From Miltoncostaea sp050250915 (GTDB lineage: Bacteria > Actinomycetota > Thermoleophilia > Miltoncostaeales > Miltoncostaeaceae): a stretch of 64,000 nucleotides of DNA. Below the pieces are notes generated by a model, which ran no database searches, had not been told where the DNA came from, and saw only the letters and a list, made by a program, of their open reading frames with translations. Of the stretch, positions 17,956 through 26,859 are shown piece after piece. A program made the translations under genes and the position numbers. The stretch spans positions 1 to 64,000 of the forward strand of contig JBFWNT010000012.1 in NCBI GenBank assembly GCA_050250915.1, written 5' to 3'. How positions within the stretch are numbered: the first letter of the stretch is position 1; each line of letters opens with the position of its first letter.

Positions 17956-19038
17956 CTACCCCAGGCGGCCGGAGTCGGGGAGCGAGCCGAGCTTCTGCAG
18001 CGACTGGCTCTCGACCTGGCGGATGCGCTCGCGGGTGACGTTGAACATGCGGCCCAGCTCGTCGAGCGTGCGGGGCTTCTCGCCGCGCAGGCCGTACCGG
18101 AGCTCGAGCACGCGGCGCTCCCGGTAGGAGAGCTGGTCGAGCAGGTCGCGGAGCGCCTGCTCGCGGAGGCTGGTCTCGGCGGAGACCTCCGGGGCGACGG
18201 TGTTCTCGTCGGCCAGGAAGCGGCCCAGCTCCGACTCCTCCTCCTCGCCGACCGGCTTCTCCAGCGAGACGGTGGGCTGCGCGGAGCGCAGGATCTCCTC
18301 CACCTCGTCCGGGGGCAGGCCGGCGGCCTCGCCGATCTCCTCCACCGTGGGCTCGCGGCCGAGCTGCCCGATCAGGACGCGCTCCGCGCGGCTGATCTGG
18401 TTGAGCTTCTCGACCACGTGGACCGGGATGCGGATGGTGCGGCCCTTGTCGGCCAGGGCCCGGGTCACGGCCTGGCGGATCCACCAGGTCGCGTAGGTGG
18501 AGAACTTGAACCCGCGGCGCCAGTCGAACTTCTCGACCGCACGCACGAGCCCGAGGGTGCCCTCCTGGATCAGGTCCAGGAACGGCAGGCCGCGGCCGCG
18601 GTAGCCCTTCGCGATGGACACGACGAGCCGCAGGTTGGCCTCGACCATCTGCTGCTTCGCGGCCTGGTCGCCCAGCTCGATGCGCTTCGCGAGGCGGACC
18701 TCGTCGGCGGCGGTGAGCAGCGGCACGCGGCCGATGTCCTTCAGGAAGAGCTGGAGGGCGTCGGTGGTCTGCTCGACGGCGGTGGCCGTCTTGCGCGGAC
18801 GCTCGACCTCCTCCGCCATCTGCGCCGCACGGGCGCCGGCCTCGGACTGCTCCAGGAGCTCGACCCCGGCCTCCTCGAGGTGCTGGTAGACCGCCTCGAC
18901 GGCGTCGGCGTCCAGCCCGAGCCCGTCGAGGACCTCAGCGACCTCCTCCATGCCGAGGAAACCCATCTCCTGCCCGCGGACGATCAGCTCACGGAGCTCG
19001 CCGTCCCGCGTCAGCCCGGTCACCTGCTGCGTCGTCAT
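17956..19038 (-). CDS. rpoD: Primary RNA polymerase sigma factor (RpoD/SigA)
   Basis: A 360-residue sigma-70-family factor. Region 1.2 starts at TDALQLFLKDIGRVPLL (about 95), regions 2.1-2.4 include NLRLVVSIAKGYRGRGLPF and the -10-recognition helix FKFSTYATWWIRQAV (about 176-190), region 3 follows, and the region 4.2 HTH is TLDELGRMFNVTRERIRQVE near 325-345. The N-terminal 1.1 part is short and acidic. The start is ATG at 19038 with GGGAGGCGG upstream; the longer frame to 19086 lacks that signal. A consensus promoter lies about 160 nt upstream. It would direct housekeeping transcription, and its -10/-35 preference matches the boxes seen in this window. Confidence 0.95.
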   Translation of the reverse strand: MTTQQVTGLTRDGELRELIVRGQEMGFLGMEEVAEVLDGLGLDADAVEAVYQHLEEAGVELLEQSEAGARAAQMAEEVERPRKTATAVEQTTDALQLFLKDIGRVPLLTAADEVRLAKRIELGDQAAKQQMVEANLRLVVSIAKGYRGRGLPFLDLIQEGTLGLVRAVEKFDWRRGFKFSTYATWWIRQAVTRALADKGRTIRIPVHVVEKLNQISRAERVLIGQLGREPTVEEIGEAAGLPPDEVEEILRSAQPTVSLEKPVGEEEESELGRFLADENTVAPEVSAETSLREQALRDLLDQLSYRERRVLELRYGLRGEKPRTLDELGRMFNVTRERIRQVESQSLQKLGSLPDSGRLG

Positions 19039-19199
19039 CCGCCTCCCGTTCCCGCGTTGGGTCACATCCCGCCGAACGCTCCGCACGAGGCCGTCACGGG
19101 CGCCGTGCGCCCACTCCGGTCCTCCGGCACGTCGTCAGGTTCCGATGGCTGGTCGAGCCCGCAGAGCACCGTCGGGCGACAGACACCGGCCAGCACGAG

Positions 19200-19228
19200 A
19201 CTATCGACGCATGGCAGGCGCCCGTCAA
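19200..19228 (-). promoter_or_regulatory. Sigma-70 promoter for rpoD
   Basis: On the minus strand, TTGACG (19228-19223) is followed after exactly 17 nt by GATAGT (19205-19200). The predicted start site is near 19193, giving a 5' leader of about 155 nt before the rpoD ATG. The rest of 19039-19268 holds no gene. Confidence 0.75.
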
Positions 19229-19268
19229 GGGTGCAATTGCCCCTCGGAACCCCCTGGGAATCGTCATC

Positions 19269-20324
19269 TCACCGGTACCCGCACACGGGCCACGGCGCGG
19301 GGCCCCGCGCGGCGTACAACGTGGCGGCCACGCGGTCCTGCTCGGCCTCGGGCGCCGCGGCGGGATCGCCGGTGCCGCCGTTGGCCTCCCAGGTGCTCTG
19401 ATCGAACTGGTATTTCCCCCGGTACTGGCCGCTGGCGGACACCGCCCGGGGGTTCCCGCCCGACTCGCACTGGGCGATCCGCTCCAGGTGGGCGGCCATG
19501 TCGCCCGAGGGCGCAGGTCCGGCCTGCGGCGCCGGCGCGGGGTCGGGGGCGGTGGCCGGAGCGGCCCCCGCCGACGGCGTCGTCGGGGTCGTGGCGGTCG
19601 CGGGTGCCGGGTCGGCCGCGCGGCGCAGCAGCGCCCGCTCGGCCCGGGCGTCGGCGGCGGCCGCCGCGCGGCGGCGCACCGTGCCCGCCACCCGCTCCCG
19701 GGCGGCCGCGAGGGCCTGCCGGCGGTCGGCGATGAGCGTCTCCAGCTCCCGCATGCGCGCCTGGGACGTCGCCACCGCGGCGTCGGCCTCGTCGCGGCTG
19801 TCCACCAGCTCCGCCTTCAGCGCCCCCAGGCGAGCCTCGGCGGTCCTCAGGCCGTCGATCACGGCGGCGTCCGACCGTCCGACCGACTCGAGCGCCCGCT
19901 GGGCGTCGACCGCCTCGGTGAGGCTCCCGGACGTCAGGAGGATCTCCGCGAGGGTGGGCGGGTCGGAGGCGTAGATCGCGCGCAGCCGCTCGCCCAGCCG
20001 GGTGACGGCCTCCCGGCGCGCCGCCTCGGCCTGGTCGATGGCCGCGGTGGTCTCCGTGATCCGGTCGCGCAGGTCGCGCGCGCGGGCGACGGCGGCCGCG
20101 TGGGCGTCGGCCGCGGCCCCCGCGCGGGCATCGATCGTCCCGACCTCGGCCTCCAGCTCCCGCACCTGGCTGCGCTGGGCGTCGAGCACGTCGGGCGCGG
20201 GGGCGGCGCGGACCGCGAGGACGCCCACGGCCAGGGATGTCGCCGCGAGCCCCAGGGCGGCGAGCGCGAGGAGCGCGCTGCGCAGGGACCCGCGGCGGGG
20301 ACCTGTCGGGGAGGCGGTGTCCAT
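19269..20324 (-). CDS. Secreted coiled-coil protein with Rpf-like transglycosylase domain
   Basis: A 351-residue exported protein. An N-terminal signal anchor (about 14-40, SALLALAALGLAATSLAVGVLAV) precedes a long coiled coil (about 45-230, CwlO/NlpC-leader-like) and a Pro/Ala linker. The C terminus (about 280-351) matches a resuscitation-promoting-factor/lysozyme-like domain: LERIAQCESGGNPRAVS with the catalytic Glu after Cys, YRGKYQFDQSTWEANGG, and CGY at the end. It probably cleaves peptidoglycan at the surface, with the coiled coil controlling or localising it. The ATG at 20324 is chosen from the signal-peptide position; there is no clear ribosome site, and starts upstream are possible. 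Confidence 0.85.
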   Translation of the reverse strand: MDTASPTGPRRGSLRSALLALAALGLAATSLAVGVLAVRAAPAPDVLDAQRSQVRELEAEVGTIDARAGAAADAHAAAVARARDLRDRITETTAAIDQAEAARREAVTRLGERLRAIYASDPPTLAEILLTSGSLTEAVDAQRALESVGRSDAAVIDGLRTAEARLGALKAELVDSRDEADAAVATSQARMRELETLIADRRQALAAARERVAGTVRRRAAAAADARAERALLRRAADPAPATATTPTTPSAGAAPATAPDPAPAPQAGPAPSGDMAAHLERIAQCESGGNPRAVSASGQYRGKYQFDQSTWEANGGTGDPAAAPEAEQDRVAATLYAARGPAPWPVCGYR

Positions 20325-20438
20325 GGTGTCGCGCAACGGACCCCGGGCACGGGCTCGCGCGCCGGGGGACCGTACCACGCCCCCGGGCCGGGCCGGCCTC
20401 ATGGTTCTCGCGCGCCCGGCCGATCCAAGGGACACCGG

Positions 20439-22073
20439 GTGCCCTCCACCTCTCGCCAGCCCAGCGATCCACGGCCACGCGTGCTCGTGGTCTCCGACGG
20501 CGCCCTGCGCCGGATGCGCGTCCCGCGCGCCCTGCGCCGGGCCGGGCTGGACGCCCCGTACGGCTGCGATCCCCTGCGGGTCGACGCCGAGCTGCGGCGC
20601 GGCGGCTGGGACCTGCTGGTCTGGGCCGGCGGCCGCGCCGAGCTGGGGCGCGAGGCGCTCCGGCTTCCCGGGACGCCGCCGATCGTCCTGGTGATCGACG
20701 CCACCCGCGGAGCGGACGCCGTGCCCGACGCCCTGGCGGCCGGATTCGCCGACGTGGTCCGCGGCGACGCCCCGGCCGAGCTGGTGGCGCGGGCGCGGGC
20801 GGTGCTCGCCCGCGACGCCGGGCGCCACGACGCCGAGGTCGCCGCCGCCGGGCTGCGGGAGCTCACCGACGGCAGCCGTGACCTCCTGGCCCGCGTCGCC
20901 CCGGACGGGACGGTGCTGTTCGCCTCGGGCGCGGCCCGCCAGATCCTGGGGCACGACCCCGGGCGGCTCCCCGGCACCAGCGCCCTGGACATGTGTCACG
21001 TCGCCGAGCGGGAGGCCCTGGCCGCCGCGCTGCGCGACGAGCGCGGCGGGGTGGTGCTGCACCGGATGCGCCGCCTGCACGGCGGCTGGGTGTGGATGGA
21101 GACGACGGTGTCGCCGGTCCTCGACCCGTCGGGCCGCCTGGTGGAGGCCCGAATCGACGCCCGCGACGTGACCGAGCGGCGCCACGCCGAGGCGGAGCGG
21201 GCCGGCCTGGCGCGCGTGACCGCCGCCGTCGCCGCCGGCGCCGGCCTGGCGGAGGTGGCCGAGCTGACCGCCCGCGAGGCGGCCGGCGCCCTGGGGGTGG
21301 AGACCGCCGGCGTGGCCCGCCTGCACGGCGACGAGGCGGTGGTGATCGCGGCGGCGGGCCCCGGCATGCGCGCGGGCGACCGGCTCCCGCTGGGACCGCC
21401 GCGCGCGGGGCGGGTCGTGGCCCCGGTGCGCGTGGACGGCGGGGTCTGGGGGATGGTCGTGGCCGTCGGCGCCGACGCCGACGGCGCGGAGCGGCTCGCG
21501 GCGCACGCCGACCTGGTGGGCCTGGCCGTGTCGAACGCACACGCCCACGAGCGCCTGGTGGCGCTCGCGCGGACCGACGCCCTCACCGGCCTGGCGAACC
21601 ACCGGGCGTTCCGCGAGCGGCTCGACTCCGACTCGGCGCGCTCACGGCGCACCGGCTTCCCCGTGTCGCTGGTCATCATCGACCTCGACAACTTCAAGCG
21701 GGTCAACGACACGTGGGGCCACCAGGCCGGCGACGCGGTGCTGCGCGAGGTGGCGCGGCGCCTCCAGGCGAGCGCCCGCAGCGGCGACCTGCCGGCCCGC
21801 ATCGGCGGCGAGGAGCTGGCCTGGCTGCTGCCCGACACCGGGATCACGGCCGCGCGCGACGCGGCGGAGCGCCTGCGGCGCGCGCTCCGCGACATCCCGA
21901 TCCCCCCGGTGGGGACGGTCACGGCGTCGCTGGGCGTGGCCGAGCTGGGGCCGGGCGGGCCGGACGACCTGGTCCGGCGCGCCGACGCGGCGCTCTACCG
22001 GGCCAAGGAGGCCGGGCGGGACGCCTGCGTCGTGGCCGAGGGCCCGGGGGTCACGGCATCTCCGACCGGCTGA
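20439..22073 (+). CDS. Diguanylate cyclase with pseudo-receiver, PAS and GAF-like domains
   Basis: A 544-residue cytosolic signalling protein. About 8-125 looks like a response-regulator receiver without the phospho-acceptor: the usual DLVLLD segment reads DLLVWAGG. A PAS domain (about 145-245) ends in the PAC-like ARIDARDVTERRHAE. A short GAF-like region (about 255-365) follows. The GGDEF domain (about 375-535) has RTDALTGLANHRAF, VIIDLDNFKRVNDTWGH and the active-site loop RIGGEELAWL. GGEEL is an accepted active variant, so c-di-GMP synthesis is likely. GTG at 20439 has AAGGGA at a good distance. Its 3' end overlaps the convergent permease gene. Confidence 0.88.
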   Translation: MPSTSRQPSDPRPRVLVVSDGALRRMRVPRALRRAGLDAPYGCDPLRVDAELRRGGWDLLVWAGGRAELGREALRLPGTPPIVLVIDATRGADAVPDALAAGFADVVRGDAPAELVARARAVLARDAGRHDAEVAAAGLRELTDGSRDLLARVAPDGTVLFASGAARQILGHDPGRLPGTSALDMCHVAEREALAAALRDERGGVVLHRMRRLHGGWVWMETTVSPVLDPSGRLVEARIDARDVTERRHAEAERAGLARVTAAVAAGAGLAEVAELTAREAAGALGVETAGVARLHGDEAVVIAAAGPGMRAGDRLPLGPPRAGRVVAPVRVDGGVWGMVVAVGADADGAERLAAHADLVGLAVSNAHAHERLVALARTDALTGLANHRAFRERLDSDSARSRRTGFPVSLVIIDLDNFKRVNDTWGHQAGDAVLREVARRLQASARSGDLPARIGGEELAWLLPDTGITAARDAAERLRRALRDIPIPPVGTVTASLGVAELGPGGPDDLVRRADAALYRAKEAGRDACVVAEGPGVTASPTG

Positions 22074-22782
22074 GGCGCCGGCCCGCCGCGCGGATCGCCA
22101 CGGCGATCACGATCGCCAGCACGATCACCGCGACCGGGGCCGAGATGTCGGGGGCGTTGACGTCGGGCACCCCCTCCACCGCCAGCACCCGCCCGTAGGC
22201 GGCGATCGAGAGCCGGTCGGCGGAGGCGGCGAACGTCGCGATCGACCCCTCCCACAGCAGGATGTAGAGCACGCCCAGCACCACGGGGCGCCGGGTGACG
22301 GTCGACAGCCATGCCGTGACGGCGCAGTAGCCGAGCACCGCGGCCAGCATCCCGACGACCGGCCACAGGATGCGGCCGGCGGTGGCGTCGCCGCGCAGCG
22401 CGATGAGGCCGGCGACGACCATGGGCGGCGTGAGCAGCGCGGCGGCGACGGTCCACGACGCCAGCACCTTCGTCACCACCAGGCCGAGCCGCGACTGGGG
22501 CGTCGACAGGAGGTAGAGGATCGTGCCGTCCTCGCGCTCGTCGCCGATCGCGCTCGCGCCGATCACCACGGCCACGAACGCCGCCACCGTGGGGATGATG
22601 AGCCGCTGGACCAGCCGCGCCCAGAACAGGTCGGGCGCGATCTCGCCCGCGGACGCGAACACGATCGCCGGGATCAGCGGCAGCAGGGCCAGCAGCCCCA
22701 GGGCGAGCGTGCGGCGGCCGTCCAGCAGGCTCCGCAGCGTGAGCCGGTAGACCGGGGCGATGACGACGCCGGCGGCGGTCAC
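22051..22782 (-). CDS. ABC-2-type transporter permease
   Basis: A 243-residue protein with six predicted membrane helices and the GDEREDGTILYLLSTPQSR loop that marks ABC-2/NatB-like permeases next to ATPases. It is last of a coupled four-gene minus-strand operon: ATPase 24583-25530, permease 23714-24583, ATPase 22779-23717, then this one. The order suggests two ATPase-permease pairs, or one heteromeric exporter. The cargo is unknown. Its end overlaps the diguanylate cyclase gene by 23 nt on the opposite strand. Confidence 0.85.
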   Translation of the reverse strand: MTAAGVVIAPVYRLTLRSLLDGRRTLALGLLALLPLIPAIVFASAGEIAPDLFWARLVQRLIIPTVAAFVAVVIGASAIGDEREDGTILYLLSTPQSRLGLVVTKVLASWTVAAALLTPPMVVAGLIALRGDATAGRILWPVVGMLAAVLGYCAVTAWLSTVTRRPVVLGVLYILLWEGSIATFAASADRLSIAAYGRVLAVEGVPDVNAPDISAPVAVIVLAIVIAVAIRAAGRRLSRSEMP

Positions 22783-23717
22783 CGGCCCACTCCGCGGGCG
22801 CGCTCGTGAAGGTAGGCGTAGACGCTCTCCAGGTCGTCGCCCACCGGCTCGACGCGGCGCAGGCGCGCCCCCACGTCGCGGGCCACCCGGGGCAGGGAGC
22901 GGCTGAGGCCCTCGACGTCGCCCGACTCCACCAGGATGGCGCCGTCGTCGAAGCGCACCGACTCCACCAGCCCATGGCCCACCAGCTCGCGCGCCAGCGC
23001 CCGCGCCTCGGTGGCCGCCTCCAGGCGGATCACGCGCGGGCGGTCGGCGATGAGCTCGCGGATGGCCGTCGTGGCGCCGCTCGCCACCAGGTGGCCGTTC
23101 ACGAGCACCAGCACGCGGGGCGCCATGCGCTCCACCTCGTGCAGGACGTGCGACGACACGATCACGGTGCGCCCCTGCTCGCCGAGGCGCCGCACCAGCT
23201 CCACCACTCCGCGGCGCTGCGCCGGGTCCAGGCCGTTGAGGGGCTCGTCCAGCAGCAGCAGCTCGGGGTCGTGGGCCAGGGCCTGCGCCAGCTTCACCCG
23301 CTGCCGCATGCCGTGGGAGAAGCCCCGCATGCGGCGGTCGGCGGCGTCCTCCAGGCCCACCTCGCGCAGCGCGCGGTCGGCGGCGGCCCCGGGGTCGGGC
23401 ACCCTCCGCAGCCTGGCGCAGAGCGCGACCATGTCCCGGGCGGTCAGGAACGGCCAGAACGCGTCCTTGTCGTGGGAGATCCCGATGCGCGTGTACGCCT
23501 CCGGGCTCGTGGACAGGTCGGTGCCGAGCACCCGCACCGTCCCCGAGCTGGGGACGGTGAAGCCGGCGCAGAGCTTGAGCGCGGTCGACTTGCCGGCGCC
23601 GTTGTGTCCCAGCAGGCCGGTCACTCCCGGACCGACGGTGAACGACACGTCCGCCAGGGCGACGGTGTCGCCGTACCAGCGCGAGACGTTCTCGAAGACG
23701 AGCGCGGCGTCGCTCAC
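22779..23717 (-). CDS. ABC transporter ATP-binding protein
   Basis: A 312-residue NatA-like ATPase with Walker A GHNGAGKST, the Q-loop region, the signature FSHGMRQR in place of LSGGQ, Walker B ELLLLDEPLNGLD and the switch His in VSSHVLHEV. The C-terminal about 90 residues form the regulatory extension found in ABC-2 exporters. GTG at 23717 overlaps the stop of the upstream permease, and its own stop overlaps the downstream permease start. Confidence 0.9.
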   Translation of the reverse strand: MSDAALVFENVSRWYGDTVALADVSFTVGPGVTGLLGHNGAGKSTALKLCAGFTVPSSGTVRVLGTDLSTSPEAYTRIGISHDKDAFWPFLTARDMVALCARLRRVPDPGAAADRALREVGLEDAADRRMRGFSHGMRQRVKLAQALAHDPELLLLDEPLNGLDPAQRRGVVELVRRLGEQGRTVIVSSHVLHEVERMAPRVLVLVNGHLVASGATTAIRELIADRPRVIRLEAATEARALARELVGHGLVESVRFDDGAILVESGDVEGLSRSLPRVARDVGARLRRVEPVGDDLESVYAYLHERARGVGR

Positions 23718-24583
23718 GTCTCGGCGCCCTTGCCGTAGCGGCGCAGCAGCGTCAGGACGGCGATCCCGACGACCAGGACGTACATGAGTGCCCACGCCCC
23801 GGTGGAGTTCGGCACCTCCGAGTCGGGCCAGAGGCTCGCGGCGAAATTGATCGGCAGCACCGACAGCTGGCCCAGCTGGGGCCAGTCGGCGTCCTGGCCG
23901 AGGGCCTCGCTGATGAGGCCGAACACCACGGTGGGCGCCACCAGCAGCAGCAGGTAGCCGCCGATCGCGAAGGCCCGGCGGCCCGTGAGCGACGACACCG
24001 CCAGCCCCACCAGGCCGTAGTAGACGGCCAGGATCAGCCCGGCCGCGACGATCCGCGGCAGCTCGGTCCAGTTGTCCTGGAACCATCCGAGCGGGAACTC
24101 CTCGAACACGACGATGCCGACGAAGAGCACCAGCAGCGGCACCAGCGTCACGAGCAGCAGCGGCAGCACCGCGGCGGCCACGCGCCCGGCCAAGTACTCG
24201 CGGCGGCTCACGGCCGTGGAGAAGTAGAGCTGGAGGGTGCCGTCGCGGCGGTCCGGGCAGAGCAGCTCGGGGGTGGTGACCGCGGCGAACAGCAGGATCG
24301 TGACGCCGATGATCGCCTGGTAGTCGCTGAAGGGCAGCGCGTCGGTCAGGTCGATGCCGCTCTGCTCGGCGAACAGCGCCCGGACGCCCAGCACGATGAC
24401 CGCCGGCGCGATCGCCAGCAGCGTGAGCGTGATCGGCACGGCCTTGGCCTTCCAGCCGCGGCGGGCGCCGAGCGAGCGCAGGGCCCCCCAGCGCGCCAGC
24501 GACACCACGCCGGCCATGCGGCTGCGCCGCTCGCCCTCGTAGCGCTGGTACCGCGCATCGCGGATCTCGGCGTCGGTGCCCAC
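23714..24583 (-). CDS. ABC-2-type transporter permease
   Basis: A 289-residue membrane protein. A cytoplasmic N-terminal segment RYQRYEGERRSR is followed by about six helices. The loop CPDRRDGTLQLYFSTAVSRREYL corresponds to the ABC-2 coupling region (DRRDGTL). The start GTG shares one base with the stop of the upstream ATPase (TAGTG). Together they probably export a small molecule or lipid, or act in antibiotic resistance; this is inferred from family only. Confidence 0.88.
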   Translation of the reverse strand: MGTDAEIRDARYQRYEGERRSRMAGVVSLARWGALRSLGARRGWKAKAVPITLTLLAIAPAVIVLGVRALFAEQSGIDLTDALPFSDYQAIIGVTILLFAAVTTPELLCPDRRDGTLQLYFSTAVSRREYLAGRVAAAVLPLLLVTLVPLLVLFVGIVVFEEFPLGWFQDNWTELPRIVAAGLILAVYYGLVGLAVSSLTGRRAFAIGGYLLLLVAPTVVFGLISEALGQDADWPQLGQLSVLPINFAASLWPDSEVPNSTGAWALMYVLVVGIAVLTLLRRYGKGAET

Positions 24584-25530
24584 TACTCCAGCGCGTCCAC
24601 CAGCGCGTCCTCCAGCGTCCGCCCCGCGGCGCGCAGCTCGCGCAGGCCCAGGCCCGCGTCGGCCGCCGCGTCGCGCACGGCGTCGAGCAGCACGTCCTCG
24701 TCGGCGCCGCGCACCACCACGCCGCCGTCGCGCCGCTCGGCCTGGAGCCCGCGGGCGCCCAGCAGCCCGGCGAACGCGTCCAGGTCCCCGGACCCGCGCA
24801 CCAGGACGCCCTCGGAGGCGAGCCCCTGGAGCTCGTCGATGCGCCCGGCGGTCACCACCTGCCCGTCGCGCAGGACCACGACCGCGTCGCAGGTGCTGGT
24901 CACGTCCTCCAGGACGTGCGACGAGAGCAGCACGGCGATGCCGAGGTCGCTCGACAGCCGGCGGACCAGCGACAGCATCTCGTCGCGCCCCGAGGGGTCC
25001 AGCCCGTTGGTGGGCTCGTCCAGCACCACCAGCTCGGGGGAGTGCACGATCGCCTGCGCCAGCTTGGTGCGCTGCTTCATGCCGGTCGAGAACGTCCGGA
25101 TGAGCCGGGAGCGCTCCTCCTCCAGCCCCACCTGGAACAGGACCTCCGAGGCGCGCAGCACCGCCGCGCGCCGCGGCAGGCCCCGCAGCTCGGCCATGTG
25201 GACCACCAGGTCGCGGGCGGTCATCTCGAGCGGCAGGCAGTCGAGCTCGGGCATGTACCCCAGCCGGCGGCGGATCTCGCCGGGGTGGCGGGCGGCGTCG
25301 ATGCCCAGCACCTCCACGCGCCCCGCGTCGGGGGGCACCAGACCCAGCAATGCCTTCATCAGCGTCGACTTGCCGGCGCCGTTCGCGCCGAGGAGGCCGG
25401 TGGCGGGCTCGTCGATCGTGACGGTCACGCCGTCGAGCGCCTGGATCGCCCCGAAGCGCTTCGCGACGCCGTCCGTGGCGACCAGCCGCGTCCCGCCGGA
25501 GGCCGGCGCGGTGGGGGAGGCCTCGATCAC
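24583..25530 (-). CDS. ABC transporter ATP-binding protein
   Basis: A 315-residue ATPase, first gene of the exporter operon. It has Walker A GANGAGKST, the signature FSTGMKQR, Walker B LVVLDEPTNGLDP, and switch His in LLSSHVLEDV, with a regulatory tail of about 95 residues. A TACACT box lies 8 nt before the GTG start on the minus strand, so transcription may begin at or near the start codon. Confidence 0.9.
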   Translation of the reverse strand: MIEASPTAPASGGTRLVATDGVAKRFGAIQALDGVTVTIDEPATGLLGANGAGKSTLMKALLGLVPPDAGRVEVLGIDAARHPGEIRRRLGYMPELDCLPLEMTARDLVVHMAELRGLPRRAAVLRASEVLFQVGLEEERSRLIRTFSTGMKQRTKLAQAIVHSPELVVLDEPTNGLDPSGRDEMLSLVRRLSSDLGIAVLLSSHVLEDVTSTCDAVVVLRDGQVVTAGRIDELQGLASEGVLVRGSGDLDAFAGLLGARGLQAERRDGGVVVRGADEDVLLDAVRDAAADAGLGLRELRAAGRTLEDALVDALE

Positions 25531-25593
25531 TCCCGGGGAGTGTAGTGCGCCGCCCCGGAGGTCTCGTTAGGGGGCGGCGAATTGAGGGGGCGA

Positions 25594-25618
25594 CCCCACC
25601 CGCGGGCGGCGGGTGGGG
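25594..25618. terminator. Hairpin between the ABC operon and ino1
   Basis: CCCCACCCGC (25594-25603) and GCGGGTGGGG (25609-25618) form a perfect 10-bp stem with a 5-nt loop, 17 nt beyond the ino1 stop on the minus strand. No oligo-T run follows. Confidence 0.6.
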
Positions 25619-25634
25619 CCGGCATCCCGGGGAG

Positions 25635-26759
25635 CTACGCGGTGGCGGGCTCCGACTCGCTGGGCTCGGGCGCGACGAACGCGTTGCTCTCGCCCGTGAT
25701 GAACGCCTCGGTCAGGTCGTGCGCGAGGGCGTCCGGGTGCTGCACCGGCGGGCTCTTCATGAAGTAGGACGACGGGCCCTCGAGCGTGCCGCCGATCCCG
25801 CGGTCGAGCGCGAGCTTGGCGCAACGGACGGCGTCGATGACGATGCCGGCCGAGTTGGGGGAGTCCCACACCTCGAGCTTGAGCTCGATGTTGATCGGGA
25901 TGTCCCCGAAGCCGGTGCCCTCCAGGCGGATGTGCGCCCACTTGCGGTCGGTCAGCCACGGCACGTAGTCGGACGGGCCGATGTGGACGTCCTCCTTCTT
26001 GATCTCGTCGTCGAGGATCGACGTGACCGCGTTGGTCTTCGAGATCTTCTTGGACTCCAGGCGCTCCCGCTCGAGCATGTTGAGGAAGTCCGTGTTGCCG
26101 CCGAAGTTGAGCTGCGACGTGTGGGCGAGCTTGACGCCGCGCTCGCGCATGAGGCGGGCGAGCTGGCGGTGCACGATGGTCGCGCCGACCTGGCTCTTGA
26201 TGTCGTCGCCCACGATCGGCAGGCCCCGCTCCTTGAAGCGCTCCTGCCAGTAGGGCTCGCGGCCGATGAAGACGGGCACGCAGTTCACGAAGGCGCAGCC
26301 GGCGCGGAGGATCTGCTCGACGTACCACTTGGTGGCGTTCTCGGAGCCGACCGGCAGGTAGCTCACCACCACGTGGGTGTTGGTGTCGCGGAGGATCCCG
26401 GCGATGTCGGCGGTGGGGCCGTCGGCCTTGGTGATGACCTCGGACAGGTACTTGCCGAGGCCGTCGTGCGTCATCCCGCGGTGCACGGGGACGCCCAGGT
26501 TCGGGACGTCGGCGAGCTTGATGGTGTTGTTGGGCTCCGCGAAGACCGCCTCGGAGAGGTCCTTGCCGACCTTGGTGGCGTTGATGTCGAACGCCGCCGT
26601 GAAGTTGATGTCGCGGACGTGGTAGCCGCCCAGGTCCACGTGCATCAGCCCGGGGACGAACTCGTCGGGGGCCGCGTCCTTGTAGTACTGGACGCCCTGG
26701 ACCAGGGACGAGGCGCAGTTGCCCACGCCGATGATCGCTACGTTGACGGTGTCGCTCAC
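25635..26759 (-). CDS. ino1: Inositol-3-phosphate synthase (actinobacterial type)
   Basis: This 374-residue enzyme converts glucose 6-phosphate to inositol phosphate using NAD, for phosphatidylinositol and related lipids or mycothiol-type thiols. The N terminus VAIIGVGNCASSL is the dinucleotide loop. FDINATKVGKDL, NCVPVFIG, GDDIKSQVGATIVHR and QLNFGGNTDF are typical of the short bacterial and archaeal form. GTG at 26759 has GGAGACC about 8 nt upstream. It is divergent from a resolvase-like gene across a compact symmetrical promoter region, and an inverted repeat lies in its leader. Confidence 0.95.
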   Translation of the reverse strand: MSDTVNVAIIGVGNCASSLVQGVQYYKDAAPDEFVPGLMHVDLGGYHVRDINFTAAFDINATKVGKDLSEAVFAEPNNTIKLADVPNLGVPVHRGMTHDGLGKYLSEVITKADGPTADIAGILRDTNTHVVVSYLPVGSENATKWYVEQILRAGCAFVNCVPVFIGREPYWQERFKERGLPIVGDDIKSQVGATIVHRQLARLMRERGVKLAHTSQLNFGGNTDFLNMLERERLESKKISKTNAVTSILDDEIKKEDVHIGPSDYVPWLTDRKWAHIRLEGTGFGDIPINIELKLEVWDSPNSAGIVIDAVRCAKLALDRGIGGTLEGPSSYFMKSPPVQHPDALAHDLTEAFITGESNAFVAPEPSESEPATA

Positions 26760-26800
26760 GGGCGCAGGTCTCCTCGGTTCGGATGCGTGCTCGTGCCCTT

Positions 26801-26819
26801 ACACGAACGTGCTTCGTGT
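26801..26819. promoter_or_regulatory. Inverted repeat ACACGAA/TTCGTGT in the ino1 leader
   Basis: ACACGAA (26801-26807) and TTCGTGT (26813-26819) are perfect complements with a 5-bp centre. ACACGAA recurs at 26824-26830 inside the promoter palindrome. The placement just downstream of the predicted ino1 start site fits a repressor operator. Confidence 0.5.
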
Positions 26820-26820
26820 T

Positions 26821-26849
26821 TTTACACGAAACAGCGATTAGTGTAAAGT
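26821..26849. promoter_or_regulatory. Face-to-face promoters for ino1 and the resolvase-like gene
   Basis: TTTACAC (26821-26827) and GTGTAAA (26841-26847) form a dyad. On the plus strand TTTACA at 26821-26826, a 17-nt spacer and TAAAGT at 26844-26849 make a promoter. On the minus strand TTTACA at 26847-26842, 17 nt, then TAAAAA at 26824-26819 make another. Each -35 overlaps the other's -10, so the two should exclude each other. The region is strikingly AT-rich for this genome. Confidence 0.6.
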
Positions 26850-26859
26850 CGCCGCCGGA

